This document shows, piece by piece, positions 36,398 through 47,310 of a stretch of DNA of 64,000 nt (position 1 is the first letter of the stretch; every line of letters starts with the position of its first letter). The DNA lies in assembly GCA_003254905.1 (NCBI GenBank), contig QANU01076928.1:997842-1061841 (forward strand), read 5' to 3'. The notes beneath the pieces are model-generated. The model had not been told where the DNA came from and did no database searches. It was given only the letters and a program-made list of their open reading frames with translations. This stretch comes from Nissolia schottii. Taxonomy: Eukaryota > Streptophyta > Magnoliopsida > Fabales > Fabaceae. The translations under genes were made by a program, and so were the position numbers.

Positions 36398-37485
36398 GGG
36401 TTAATTAAGTTTTTAGTCCCTGTAATTTGGAAAAGTTTGGTTTCGGTCCCTCTGTGAAAGTTTTAGTCCATGAAAAATTACAAAATTTGGTTTTAGTCCC
36501 TGTAAATGGTGGATGGGTAACGGTGCTGACGTAGCGCTTGACGTCGCTGACGCGGCTTGACACGTGGACACGCCACGTAGGCGGAGTAGAGCGGTTCGGA
36601 TCCAACCATTTGCCACGACCCGACCCGCCCCATTTTTAAAAATTAAAAAACTCTAAGAAACCAAAATCCCCAAATTGTGATCGTGCCACTCATCCCCCCT
36701 CTTCGTCTGTCGCCGTCGCCGCCCCTAACGCCGTCGCCGCCCCTAACTGCTCGGGCCTGCTCGGTATTCCACTTCCTCGACTTCCCCTTCGTCGTGCGCG
36801 CCTCGACTTCCCCTCCGTCGTGCGCGCTAGGCCGTCATGCCTTCGGTGGTCCTGCTCGCGAGGCTGTCGTGCCTTCCATCGAACAAACACGCGAGGCCCT
36901 CGTGCTCTAGTGGCCGTCGTCGTGCCTTCTCCGTGTCTACTGTTTTCTGCTTTCTGCTTTGTGTTTTTGGGTTTAGCTTTTTTGTGTTGTTGCTGCTGTT
37001 TTTTGGTCTAATCTTCTGTGTTGTTGCTATTTTTTGTCCGCTGCTGCTGCTTGCTGTTACTGTAATGAGCTCCTTCTAGCTGCTCTGCTGTTTATTGCAG
37101 CAGGTCCCGGTGGGGTGGGCGGGCGAAAGGAGGTGGGAAAGGATGGGGCAGGTTGAGCCCGAGGGAGATGAGGGAGAGAGAGAGGGAGGGCGACGCGGAT
37201 CGGTGGGTGCGGGCGGAGGGCGACGCGGAGGGGTGGACGCAGAGACGCGGGTGAGGGTNGGTCGGGTCGGGTCGGGTTTTGGGTTGGGCCAAAAGACGGG
37301 CTCCGCCTACGTGGCGTGTTCACGTGTCAAGCCGCGTCAGCGACGTCAAGCGCCACGTCAGCACCGTTACCCATCCACCGTTAACAGGGACTAAAACCAA
37401 ATTTTGCAAATTTTCAGGAACTAAAACTTAGACGGACTACAACCAAAATTTTCCAAATTACAGGGACTAAAAACTTAATTAACCC
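36398..37485. mobile_element. Non-autonomous Mutator-like element, possibly Pack-MULE
   Basis: 1088 bp, starting GGGTTAATTAAGTTTTTAGT and ending ACTAAAAACTTAATTAACCC. It has long terminal arms of about 210 bp (GTGCTGACGTAGCGCTTGAC pairs with the mirrored right arm). A perfect 9-bp target duplication TTTATTTTT lies at 36389-36397 and 37486-37494. Unit 1 has the empty site with one copy (20359-20367). The interior (about 36660-37250) is GC-rich, unlike anything around it, with CCGTCGCCGCCCC-type repeats. It could be captured host sequence, but no recognisable domain is encoded. One N at 37259. Confidence 0.95.
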
Positions 37486-38526
37486 TTTATTTTTATCACT
37501 ATACATGTGAAAATTATTTTTTTAATTTGTAATAAAATAAGCATTTTTTTATAAAATTATAATCATTATGCAAAAAAGTCTAATGAAATAATTTCTATAC
37601 TATAAAATTTATACAAGAATCTTTTGAAATTTAAGATGCTTGAAGGTGGTTTGGATGTTTGGGTCCCTTAAATCGGTCAAGTGGAGCACTTTAAAAAAAA
37701 ATAAATTAAAATGTTTGTTCCATTAAATTTTTTTAAACAAATTTTTAATGAGGTTCTTTCCTTTCATACCAAACATTGTTAAGTCTCGCTGGATCAGAGT
37801 AGAGTTCCATGTGATGTATGAATTTGTTCGCTTTTAGATGTTTTATTGGCATGCCATACACTTAATTACTAAAAAAATTATAAAATAATTTTACACTATC
37901 AACTAATAAAAACTTAAAAAATTATCAAATCATTGAGTAACTATTTATTGTAATAACTACCGATCATGACTTAACAATTTATTAAACATATTGTTAATAC
38001 ATAAAAATTAAATTAATGATCTACTTTAGAGGATTATTGCATAAAAAATGTTTCAAAGATTAATTTCTATAAAGTTATCCTTTAAAGTAATTTAGATTTT
38101 TTAAAGTGACAATCTCACTTAAAAGTGAGATTCTTTATCATCAAATTAATAAAATTAAGAGTGAAAACTCCAAATATTGATTTTGATATAAAGAAATACT
38201 TCAACTTGGTAGTAGTACACAAGTACGACACTAACTAGAAAGAAGATCCAAGTACAATAGTACACAGGTACTAATAAATATTTCAGCCAAATGAAAAGAA
38301 AACATAATGACAATATTGCATATTAATGTTATTTTCAGATAGCATGAAAAATAATAACGTTGTTCACCTTCTGTAATCAATAAAAACTATATAAATACAT
38401 TACAATATTATTTTAGCTTAACTGAAAAGCAGGCTAATTAGGGTTGTGAATATAACACATACCGTGATTAGAATGATCCTGGCGCTAGCAATATTGTTCT
38501 TGGTCCCGTCCGTATTACCTTAAATT
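37486..38526. other. AT-rich duplicated intergenic sequence
   Basis: Collinear with 20359-21424. No gene is visible. Confidence 0.6.
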
Positions 38527-38562
38527 CAGCCTAACAGTGAGAACATGGGGTCCCTCTATTCT
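38527..38562 (+). pseudogene. Short PPO copper-B relic (unit 2)
   Basis: Reads QPNSENMGSLYS, the counterpart of 21425-21463. Confidence 0.5.
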
Positions 38563-39169
38563 ACTATATGTGTTGGCAGACATTATTGGGTCTGGGCCTG
38601 GGCTGGGCCTAGCTCAGACAGAAAACGCTTGATAGCGCTAAATAGAGGTTACCCATGCCCTCAGAGTTAGGAGAGATTGTATAATGCTACTGAGAAAGAA
38701 ATAAAGGTTGTGGTTTAATTCTTGGGTCTGGACGCTACTACTTCATTGATATAGAACCTGTGTGCTAAGGCTTAAAGCATGTAGTAGTGGTACTAGTACT
38801 AGTACTACACAGGTACTGCATTGCATTAGTTGGTTACAGTACAATGGTAGTACGTCCGAACATTATCGTAACAATCAATCACTATCCTTCATTGTTAATT
38901 GTGATAAAATGTCTTGTTGGGTAGATGGGATATTTTATTTATTTTTTTAAGAAAGTATAACAATTGTACACGCCTTTTTGGATATTCAATTAGACACCGC
39001 ACTTTAAAAAATATGCCACAAAAAATGAACTAGTAGTAATTATAAATTAGCCTTTTTAAAATTTTAAAACGATTAAATTAGTCATTTAAAAAATTGATTA
39101 AATTGATTCCTCTACAGTTTTATATGTGCTAAATTGGTTTCCTGTCAAATTCAAAAGCGAGACTTTCTT

Positions 39170-39650
39170 AATGTTGTGAATTTGTAATCCACAGAGAGCC
39201 AAGGTGAAAGTGAAAGAGGAAGGTTTATTGATACAACTTTGCCCCTCTCCTATGTTTGATGTTGTGGATTTTGTTGAAGTTGTTTGAGGCTTTTAGTTTA
39301 GTGTTTTATTGCTTTGTGTCTTCATCACCATTCACAATGCTAGTTCATAATGTTAATGATTGTGAATTGTAGATATTTGATTTGATTTGATTGATTTGAT
39401 TTGTAATTGATTGTAATTTGTTTTTGACTGTTGAGTTTTGGTCGTTGGATTTTCAGCCTATAAATAGGCTCACTCTCTATTGTAAAAACAACTCTTATAT
39501 ACCGTTATTTCTTAATCCATTTACTAGTTTCATTCAAGATGTTTAACATGTTTCTTACACATGAATTGCTATGAATTCAAAAATGCTATTAACAAGGGAA
39601 ATAGTGGGTGGAGAAGCTTCACGTGATGAGGAAAACAGTCATGATTTCTA
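39170..39650. repeat. Segment shared with the upstream region of the At4g04980-like gene
   Basis: 39190-39350 and 39565-39620 match 45360-45510 and 45511-45570 (GAGGAAGGTTTAT, TTGCTATGAATTCA, AACAAGGGAAATAGTGGGTG, GAGAAGCT). The two parts are split here by the solo LTR. The 45-kb copy lacks the LTR and serves as its empty site. Confidence 0.8.
39351..39559. mobile_element. Solo LTR fossil, complete
   Basis: 209 bp, TGTTAATGAT...TTCTTACA, with a CTATAAATAGGCTCACT promoter-like core. It is flanked by CATAA on the left and CATGA on the right (left CATGA in the unit-1 copy), consistent with a 5-bp target duplication. The related locus at about 45505 has the uninterrupted site. Probably Ty1-type; no internal region is present. 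Confidence 0.75.
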
Positions 39651-39659
39651 TAATAAACT

Positions 39660-41100
39660 CAAAACAACTTCATCCAACTTAGCCAAGAAATTCCTCATTC
39701 GTACCAATTTTTCCGCTCCCTCATTAGAGAGTGATATATAGTTGGCTCAATGAAAGAGATTGAAACCACTTTGATAAACTTTAGAAATATAACCAGAAAC
39801 ACCCACTTCATGAAAAATAAAATAAAACAAATTTAAAAATAAACACACCAACTGAGAATGGAAATCAAATTAATTCAACTATACTACATTCATTCAGTTG
39901 AACATTCAAAGTGGTCGGAAATATGTTGAGATGCTTTTGTCTTATCTCCATCTTCAATGTTTCTCTTCTAGTCCTTGTAATTTCTTTGTGTTTTTTTTCC
40001 CCCTCTTTTTTTAGACTGTTAAAGAAATGCAGAAATGATCAAATTATTCAATAAAAATAATTTAAATGATCAAACATATCTAGTGAATAACCAACCACTT
40101 CATGGTAATCACCGAAGTGAGAACCAAGAATCCTTCCCAGAAACAAATCTCATTTCCCTGCTTCGACGACTTCCATGTAATGGTGGCTTGCCCCCTAACA
40201 CTAAGCTATGAGGTACGATCTTGTTCGGAGCTTAATGGGTCCAAGTTGGTGGTGCACTAGTTCTCAAGACGTGTTGAATTGACAATTTTGGGGCACTAGA
40301 TGGAATGTTTGATAGACCTGCTTTTTTTGGGTATGTTATTGTAGTTGGGCTCAATTTCAAGACCCAGCCCATATCTAATGAATAGGATTTTAATAGATAA
40401 CTTAATTTAATAGGATAGTTTTGACATAAAAAAATTGTAATATGATAGTTAATTTTGACTGTAAGAAATACAATCAAATGACTGAAAATTTTTAGACTTC
40501 TCACCTCAATCACTGTCTATATATACAAACTAGTTCAAAGGAATCCATTATTTAATTTAATTAAAAACATAAATATAGCATGTTACGAATGTTACAACTT
40601 ACAGTAGTTATTCATAAGTTACAAAATTATTGAACTTGTTACACATTAATTGATGATAGTTGTAAAAGATTTTATAATTATTTCTGCTTATTGTTTTCCA
40701 TCTATAAATAGATTTTCATTAATTGTAAACATATAAGACACTCAACATACACACAAAACCATTCAAAAGTATCATTCTATGTTGTGTTTCTACTGTGTTA
40801 TTCCTTGCTCCATTTACCATAGTAGACAATAAAACCATTAAAGGGGCATAGTTTGAATGTGGACAGTCTTCAAGCATGAATGACTAGCTCCTATATACAA
40901 AATTACAACTCCAATATTTCTCCAACATTCATTTAGTATACAAATGGATGTGGACTTATAAGGGGTGCAAAAGATATAAGGGGGTGAAAAAGACTTATAA
41001 TGGATTTTCACTCCACATACATATATGTAGTAATAGTACTAGTATATATATCAAGCATGTATGCATCACATGCGTTAATACAATGCCTTGTGGAAGAAGA
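39660..41100. other. Intergenic sequence with a possible LTR-like block
   Basis: 40580-40840 starts TGTTACGAATGTTACAAC and holds CTATAAATAGATTTTC, as in a small Ty1-type LTR, but I find no target duplication. 39660-40500 has no gene I recognise. The last part is the 3' flank of the gene that follows. Confidence 0.35.
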
Positions 41101-44100
41101 TCATGGGTGGTGGTTGGGGTCGCTCTCTATTTCCATGGCAAGTTCTTTTGTGAGCTTGTCAGCACGATCATCGATTCCCCCAGCAAATGTATAGATCCTG
41201 AATGCAAATTGGAATGCCCTCCAAAGCAACTTGCCACATTCTTTTCTTTTTCCATCACAATTATTAGCTGCAGCATCATTGCGCCTCTCCTGAATTAAAA
41301 CAGTGCAAATCGCAAATTACAAGATGATCAATTTGTATATTTCCAAAATGATATATTAGTCATAAGTTTTTGTATTCCTTGTTACCTTTAGTGCCAGCTC
41401 CATGCAATTGGAGGAAACATCCACCATTGCCTCTTTGATCTTTATGAGGATGTTGAAGTCGAATTCGATGTTGTGGCACTTGAATTTCTTGGACTCTTCA
41501 TCTTTGGTTCGCTCCAATGCATCTAACTCTGTTTTGATCTGTACATATATGTTAGAATTGAATGTACAAAGACAAAGGACATGGAATAGATAACGTATTA
41601 AATTGGTTCAAAAATCACAAGATTATGTGATTACCTTATTGAAATAACGTTCAGCCTTGTCTAGGAGTTGACCAACAGGAGCCAATGTATTCCAATTTTG
41701 AAGCTCAGTGAGAATTGAATTCAATTTATTATAGAGTGCTGATGCCATTCTTATAGCTTCTAATTTCTTTGAAGGGAAACCTTCAAACCTTGATAGCACC
41801 TACACAATACTTAACACAACTTTATATAAATCATATGCTAATGAATGAGAGAACCAACATTAGAATTCAAACGGACATGTGAAGTTTTCTAAAACCTGCG
41901 ATTCATCGGTTAGTTTCTCAAGAACGGATTCAACATCTTTGTGGAACTTGACCAGTTCCTTCATGTCATTGGTCTTGAAATTGGTAATGGCAGGCCTCAG
42001 CTCTATGATCTGCTTTGTGTACTTTTGAACATCTTCTTCTATTTGTTGGAAGTAAGATGATCTAATAAAAACAAAAGAAGAGAGAAACAGAAAAGACATA
42101 TATAAGGCATTTTTGCAGATTCTTCTGTTTTTGACGGTTCTAAAAGTGTCAAGAACCATCTATATATCTCTTTACACGTCCAGGTGCGGATAATTTTTGA
42201 AAATGTGGTCGTGAAGAATCGAACCCTTGACCAATTGGTTATGGTGGCTCTAATACCCATGCAGGTGAGAAGTGGTAATTTAATGTTTTTATATATCTCT
42301 TTACAAGAAGCATACCTTTTTGTCATCTCTGCCAGAGCATCAGCCATGCCTTGTTTGCCTCCAGCAGCGCTTGCTGCTCCGATTTCGCCGCTTCTCCCAC
42401 CGATTGACTTGCCCTTGAGGCTTGACCCTTCCACTTTTCCCTTGAGCGATCGATACAAATTGCCTAATTGCGTTGACCTCTTCAGTTTTGTGGTTGCCTT
42501 GGGCCGCAAGGATCTCCCTACTCCAGGTGGAGGCGGCGGCGGGGCAGCGCCTCCATTTCCACGTGGCAGTGGCAGCGGAGGCAATGGAGCTGACCCCCCT
42601 TTTAAGGACAATGGTGTCGGTCGAGGCGGTGGAGCTGCTGCTGCTGTTGCTGCTGCTGAACTTGGTGCCAGAGGCAACGGTGGTGGTGGAGGAGGCGGTG
42701 GCATTGTAATTACTGCTGAACTTTGTTGCAATTTAGATGATAATGGTGGAGGCGGCAGCAGAGATAGTGGAGGCATTTTCATATTTGGTTGCAGCACATT
42801 TGTCGCCGGAGCCGGAGGCGGCGATGTTAGTGATAGTGGAGGTGAAGGTGATAATAAATTAGGCCTTAATAGCTTCTCCACTTTTTCTTCTTCTTCTTCT
42901 TGTTCCATTGCTTGAGGTTCATTTGTTTCTATATGATCACCAGCTTTTGAGTCTGATTTCTCTGTTGTGTCCAAATCAAAAACTAGTTCCTCTGATGTCT
43001 CCTTTTCTTCAGTTTTTCTGTCTTTGTGATCCATTTCCATGTCTCGATAAGGTTCCTTTTCTGTCTTGTGTATGTGGAAGGACAAGCGCTTCAGATCAAT
43101 CGGGTTCAGCTTTCCCACAGCTTGGATTCTGAGAGACCAGAGTGGTGAGGTGATTGGAGAAGTTCTAGGACTCTCTGCAGTTCTGGCTGTGTGTTTCATC
43201 GGTTCCGGAAGGACGGATTTCGGCGTGGCCGGAGTGGAGCTGCAGAAGAAGTTGTTGCCATAATAGGAAGGGGAGCCAGATGTAGCTCTTCCAAATGTGT
43301 TTGGCTGTGGGCTGAATTGGTTCTTTTGGTGGTGATCATCTTCTTCCATGATATCAAACTTCTCATTGGAGATCTTGATCAAACAATCTAGTGTGCCCAG
43401 CATTGTTTCACCTGCACAACAGTTAAAAATAACTCTCAACTACAAATTCTATCGAATTTAAGCGTTTTAGTACCAGTGAATGCTCATTTTGGTCATTGAA
43501 TTTGTGTGTGTCCTGCACATTAGTCCCTAAAGAGATTAATGATTTAGTGTCTCAAGTTGCAAAAAGTAATTCGAATGAATCATTTTGGTGATTGGTGATT
43601 CAATTTAGTCGCTATGATCAACACCAAAATGACTAATTTGAATCATTTTTTTCCAACTTCAAGGACCGAATTGATCGTTTACTTGTTTTAGTCCCTTGAC
43701 AAAATTTCTGATTATTTCATTTCACAAGGACAATTAAGATTGTTAATCACATACCAAGTTGCCGCATGTTGCTGTTATCCTTCCATGATGGTAACACATA
43801 ATTGATGCTGTTAATGCAGTCATTGTTCATAATCCATGACTCTCCAATGGACTTCAAGGCCTTGCAGAAGTAGCCCAGAACCTAGTGCAAAAATTGTTTA
43901 CATTAATATATTGAGTATTCTAGGAGACTTAAGATTTCAATAATGATCATAATTACAGGGCAATAATTAGGGTCAATCCAAATCAAATAAAAGTGGAAAC
44001 CTGATCGGTAGGCTTGTCCTTAATCTTTGACACCTTGTTTCTTAGTATGATCCCAGGATAAAGCCTTTGCAGATCTTCTAGGGTCTTAATAACTATCTGC

Positions 44101-44102
44101 AA

Positions 44103-44141
<39 letters not shown>

Positions 44142-44992
44142 NAAGCAAGAACAACTTTCCTTAAACAGAATAAAGGAAAAATTCTCTCACATGCTCTTAA
44201 AATAAACTTTTTTATTTGTTCTGACTCATTAGTCAAGTGACACATCATATATTTTAAGTAAGAATTTTTGCGAAATGAAGTCGTAAAATTACCTCGCGCG
44301 ACGAAGCAGAGGTGTTCAAAGGAGGTAGGTCCATGATGTCCCTGAAGACCAAGATCTTCTTATGGACCTCCATCATTAAAATCAATTGGTCTGCACTCAC
44401 AAATGACCACTCCATTGATTCTCCCTTCCCTTCATTGTTTCCCTTTGAAGGCTTCTTGGGAATGGTGCTAGAGTTTTTCATCCCCTGCACATGTGATTAA
44501 TTAAACGTAGCGAAGGGTGCATATGTATAAAATCTGAGATAATAATAATAATAATACATGTAACACTAAAGTTCTTATGGCGTCTACACAGAATTAGAGA
44601 CTATACTATACATACCTCTTGCAATGGTTACATGCCATTAAAAAAATTTCCATGGAAAGATTTTATGCAATAAAATTCTATGAATCAAGGTATAATGATA
44701 ATACAACAATTCCAATTTTCTGCGAAATTGAAGCATGGAACTTACCATGACATGAAAAATAACAATAATGACATAACACATGGGAGCTGCTTTTGCCAAA
44801 TCAAATCAAAACTTGTCAAAATCTATTTACTAGAAGATATTGATGCAGCTTCATGTGAATCATGTCTATAATTGATGTTCAAAAAATAAAAAATAAAAGA
44901 AAAAATAGAAAAGGCCAGAAACGTACCTCGCAAGCATAAGACTTTCGTCGATAGAGTAATGGCTTCAAACCGCATAATCTCACGGTAGCCAT
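41101..44992 (-). CDS. At4g04980-like proline-rich protein, function unknown
   Basis: Nine exons, all with GT-AG borders and compatible phases: complement of 41101-41289, 41386-41538, 41635-41799, 41896-42061, 42316-43411, 43755-43881, 44001-44096, 44293-44484 and 44927-44992. They give 749 aa. The start is MATVRLCGLKPLLYRRKSYA and the end EIESDPNHHP. Residues about 161-525 come from one large exon with an acidic stretch, then a Pro/Ala-rich region (about 347-457, PPPPPPPP runs). A conserved core follows: LKRSTQLGNLYRSLKGKVEG, MADALAEMTKRSSYFQQIEE and a probable coiled coil to the C-terminus. I recognise the plant hydroxyproline-rich family typified by At4g04980. Poly-proline recalls formins, but there is no FH2 domain. 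No signal peptide is evident, so it is probably intracellular. Confidence 0.88.
42177..42289 (-). mobile_element. tRNA-like SINE fragment in intron 5
   Basis: A 113-bp insertion flanked by a perfect 16-bp direct repeat TATATATCTCTTTACA (42161-42176 and 42290-42305). On the minus strand it holds AAGGGTTCGATTCTTC, close to a pol III B box. The long target duplication indicates target-primed insertion. It lies wholly within the intron and leaves the splice sites intact. Confidence 0.65.
44102..44141. repeat. TA microsatellite in intron
   Basis: About 20 TA units followed by a single N at 44142, so the length is uncertain. Confidence 0.9.
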
Positions 44993-45774
44993 GTACGTCT
45001 TAAATTGCTTATATTAAACCAATGAAAATTCTGCAACAACAAAAAATAATAATAATTTATGATGTGCCAAGCACAACTTCACTAACCGCGTATGAGAATT
45101 GCTGACATGTTCAGCTTGAAGAGGAAAAATCAACACAAAAAAAATGTTTTTTTTTAAAAAGGTTCTATGGTATGGTATGGTATAGTATATAGTATACAAG
45201 AGAAAGCTCCAATCATTTGTTCTGAAGAAATTAACAATAATGGTTCAGAAATGAATATTCAAATTGGGATTGGGTTGATAGTAGAGCATTCAAGACATGC
45301 ACGTAGATGTTAGGGGGGCAACAAATTAAATGTTGTGAAATTCTTAATGGAACTTTCTCAAAAAGGAGAGAGCCAGGGTTGAAAGTGAAAGAGGAAGGTT
45401 TATAAATACAACCTTGCTATGTTTGATGTTATGGATTTTGTTGAAGTTGTTTAAGGCCTTTTTAGTTGAGTGTTTATGCAATCATTCACATTGGTAGTTC
45501 ATAAATTGCTATGAATTCAGAAAATTAATACCTAACAAGGGAAATAGTGGGTGGAGAAGCTACTTGTGATTATAAAAAAACAAGATGTTGTTTGCAGTTA
45601 CAGAGGAATAGAGAAAGGAGAACTTTACTTTTCATTTGATTAGTATTTGTGTGATTTACTCACTCTCCATATAAGAAAGTGTCGGTAATTGCAACAAGAA
45701 AAATAGTAAATGAAAAGGCAAAATAGAATAATAGCTAATTCTGTTCAACACTGAAACAGAATAACAGTGTCACG

Positions 45775-45814
<40 letters not shown>

Positions 45815-47310
45815 AAATTAGAATAACAGTGTAAGTTATGGGCGTTGTAGCTAATTTCCTGTGACATGATGCAAAAAGGTTTATTCTTCCCTTTGTGATG
45901 CCACTTTTAGGAATTCTTTATAATTATATTTCTCATAGATTTTCTATATTTAATTAACTTAATTGATCAGTTCTACGAACTTCTAAGAAACGACCTTAGC
46001 ATTGGACTTGTGTGCTTAAAATAAACAATGTTGCTGAAGAGTTCCCCTTCACCACTAAGTTGTTTTTTATTATTATGTATCAAAACAAAAAAATTAACCA
46101 TTGTTATTTTCTTGGGAAAAAAAGGCATTTTTATTTATTTATTTATTTATTTATTTATTGAAAAGGAATAAAATAGTTCGTACCCTTTTAATAAAATCAT
46201 CCTCATTTTAGGATTTAAGCTCGGGCACTACCTATATGCCATATCAAGCGTTGACTCTGCAGGCGTTGACCTGAAGCTGAGTGTCTCCTCAACTTCATGA
46301 TGACATATAATACTTTCTAGTTTATATCATTGACATTACATTATTCAAATTGGTCATGAGAAACTTATATACATCTCTAGATAAAATTAGCATTGTGCAA
46401 TTTTTATTCTATGAGCATTGTAAACAACAATTTCCTTTCTATTTTATTGCTATGTCATTGAACAATAAACATAGGCAGCAGCTTTCTGCGCAATTTGAGG
46501 CATGACAGAAACAGATAGTGCCAAATGGGACTTAAATCCATTTTATGGGGCCTGGATGGGCTTTCTTACATACCATTTTGGAAGAAAAAAATGATTATAT
46601 CTCAAAAACAAATATTTTGTTTTCGAACATGTCTTGTATAGCAAATAAAAAAATGGACATTTTAGAAAACAAAAATCCACTCCAGGCTCCAAGCTTGAAA
46701 AATAGCTGTATAGGCGTTTAAGTAGCACCTTTTTTTATTTAGTTTCTCTGGAATGAGAACATAAAAGCAAATTGGTAAACAAATTTGGCATATAGCTGTC
46801 ACCACATAGGCTTATCAATTTCACAGTTATTTTCAGGCAACCAAAGCTATACAAGGTTCCACATCATACATTATGGAGACCAAAGAAATTGCAGAAACAA
46901 GAAGGCACCAATGCTGGGATATAATATTTTCCACACAACCTATACAAAAATTATTTGTATCCAACAAAACCAATGACAATGACAACTTGATCCTGTCAAT
47001 TTCAACTAGATTTTGGCTCCTTCAAAGCAGTGGGTACAGTTTTGAGGATAAAGAATCTATAGACAAACAACCGCCAATCAAAATAAATCAATTGTGATCA
47101 TGAGTATGAAATATCATACAATAACTTACAGTTTATAATTAACAAAAATACTCATTTCATCTTAACCAACGGTTATTTAAATACACATTTAACCAATAAA
47201 AAAAGAATGTACTTCGCCGTGTAGAGTCTCCCTGTACCTTATTAGAGCTGCATCCACATTGAACTGAATGAAACCAAAGCTGACAAGTAATACGAGACGA
47301 CGAGTTTTTG
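44993..47310. other. Intergenic region between two minus-strand genes
   Basis: It includes the upstream region of the At4g04980-like gene. 45355-45580 matches segments at 22080-22257 and 39180-39620. A TA microsatellite at 45777-45811 is flanked by AGAATAACAGTGT repeats. TTTA repeats run at about 46131-46158. 46780-47100 is less AT-rich and may be 3' untranslated sequence of the next gene. No further gene is seen. Confidence 0.5.

Larger units (their letters stand above)
22478..39548. repeat. Segmental tandem duplication, unit 2
   Basis: It is collinear with unit 1 but longer because of later insertions (CACTA at 25253-29672 and a Mutator-like element at 36398-37485) and because it keeps sequence lost from unit 1. 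Removing the insertions leaves about 11.5 kb, which probably approximates the ancestral unit. Confidence 0.9.

Noticed and set aside
40060-40260. Possible coding remnant on the minus strand (GGKPPLHGSRRSREMRF)
   Set aside because: Too short, interrupted by stops and not matched to any family I can name.
42184-42915. Plus-strand Gly/Ala-rich 243-aa frame
   Set aside because: It is the antisense shadow of the Pro/Ala-rich exon of the At4g04980-like gene and crosses its intron.
42316-43411. Formin gene suggested by poly-proline runs
   Set aside because: No FH2 domain follows. The conserved downstream exons match the At4g04980-like family instead.
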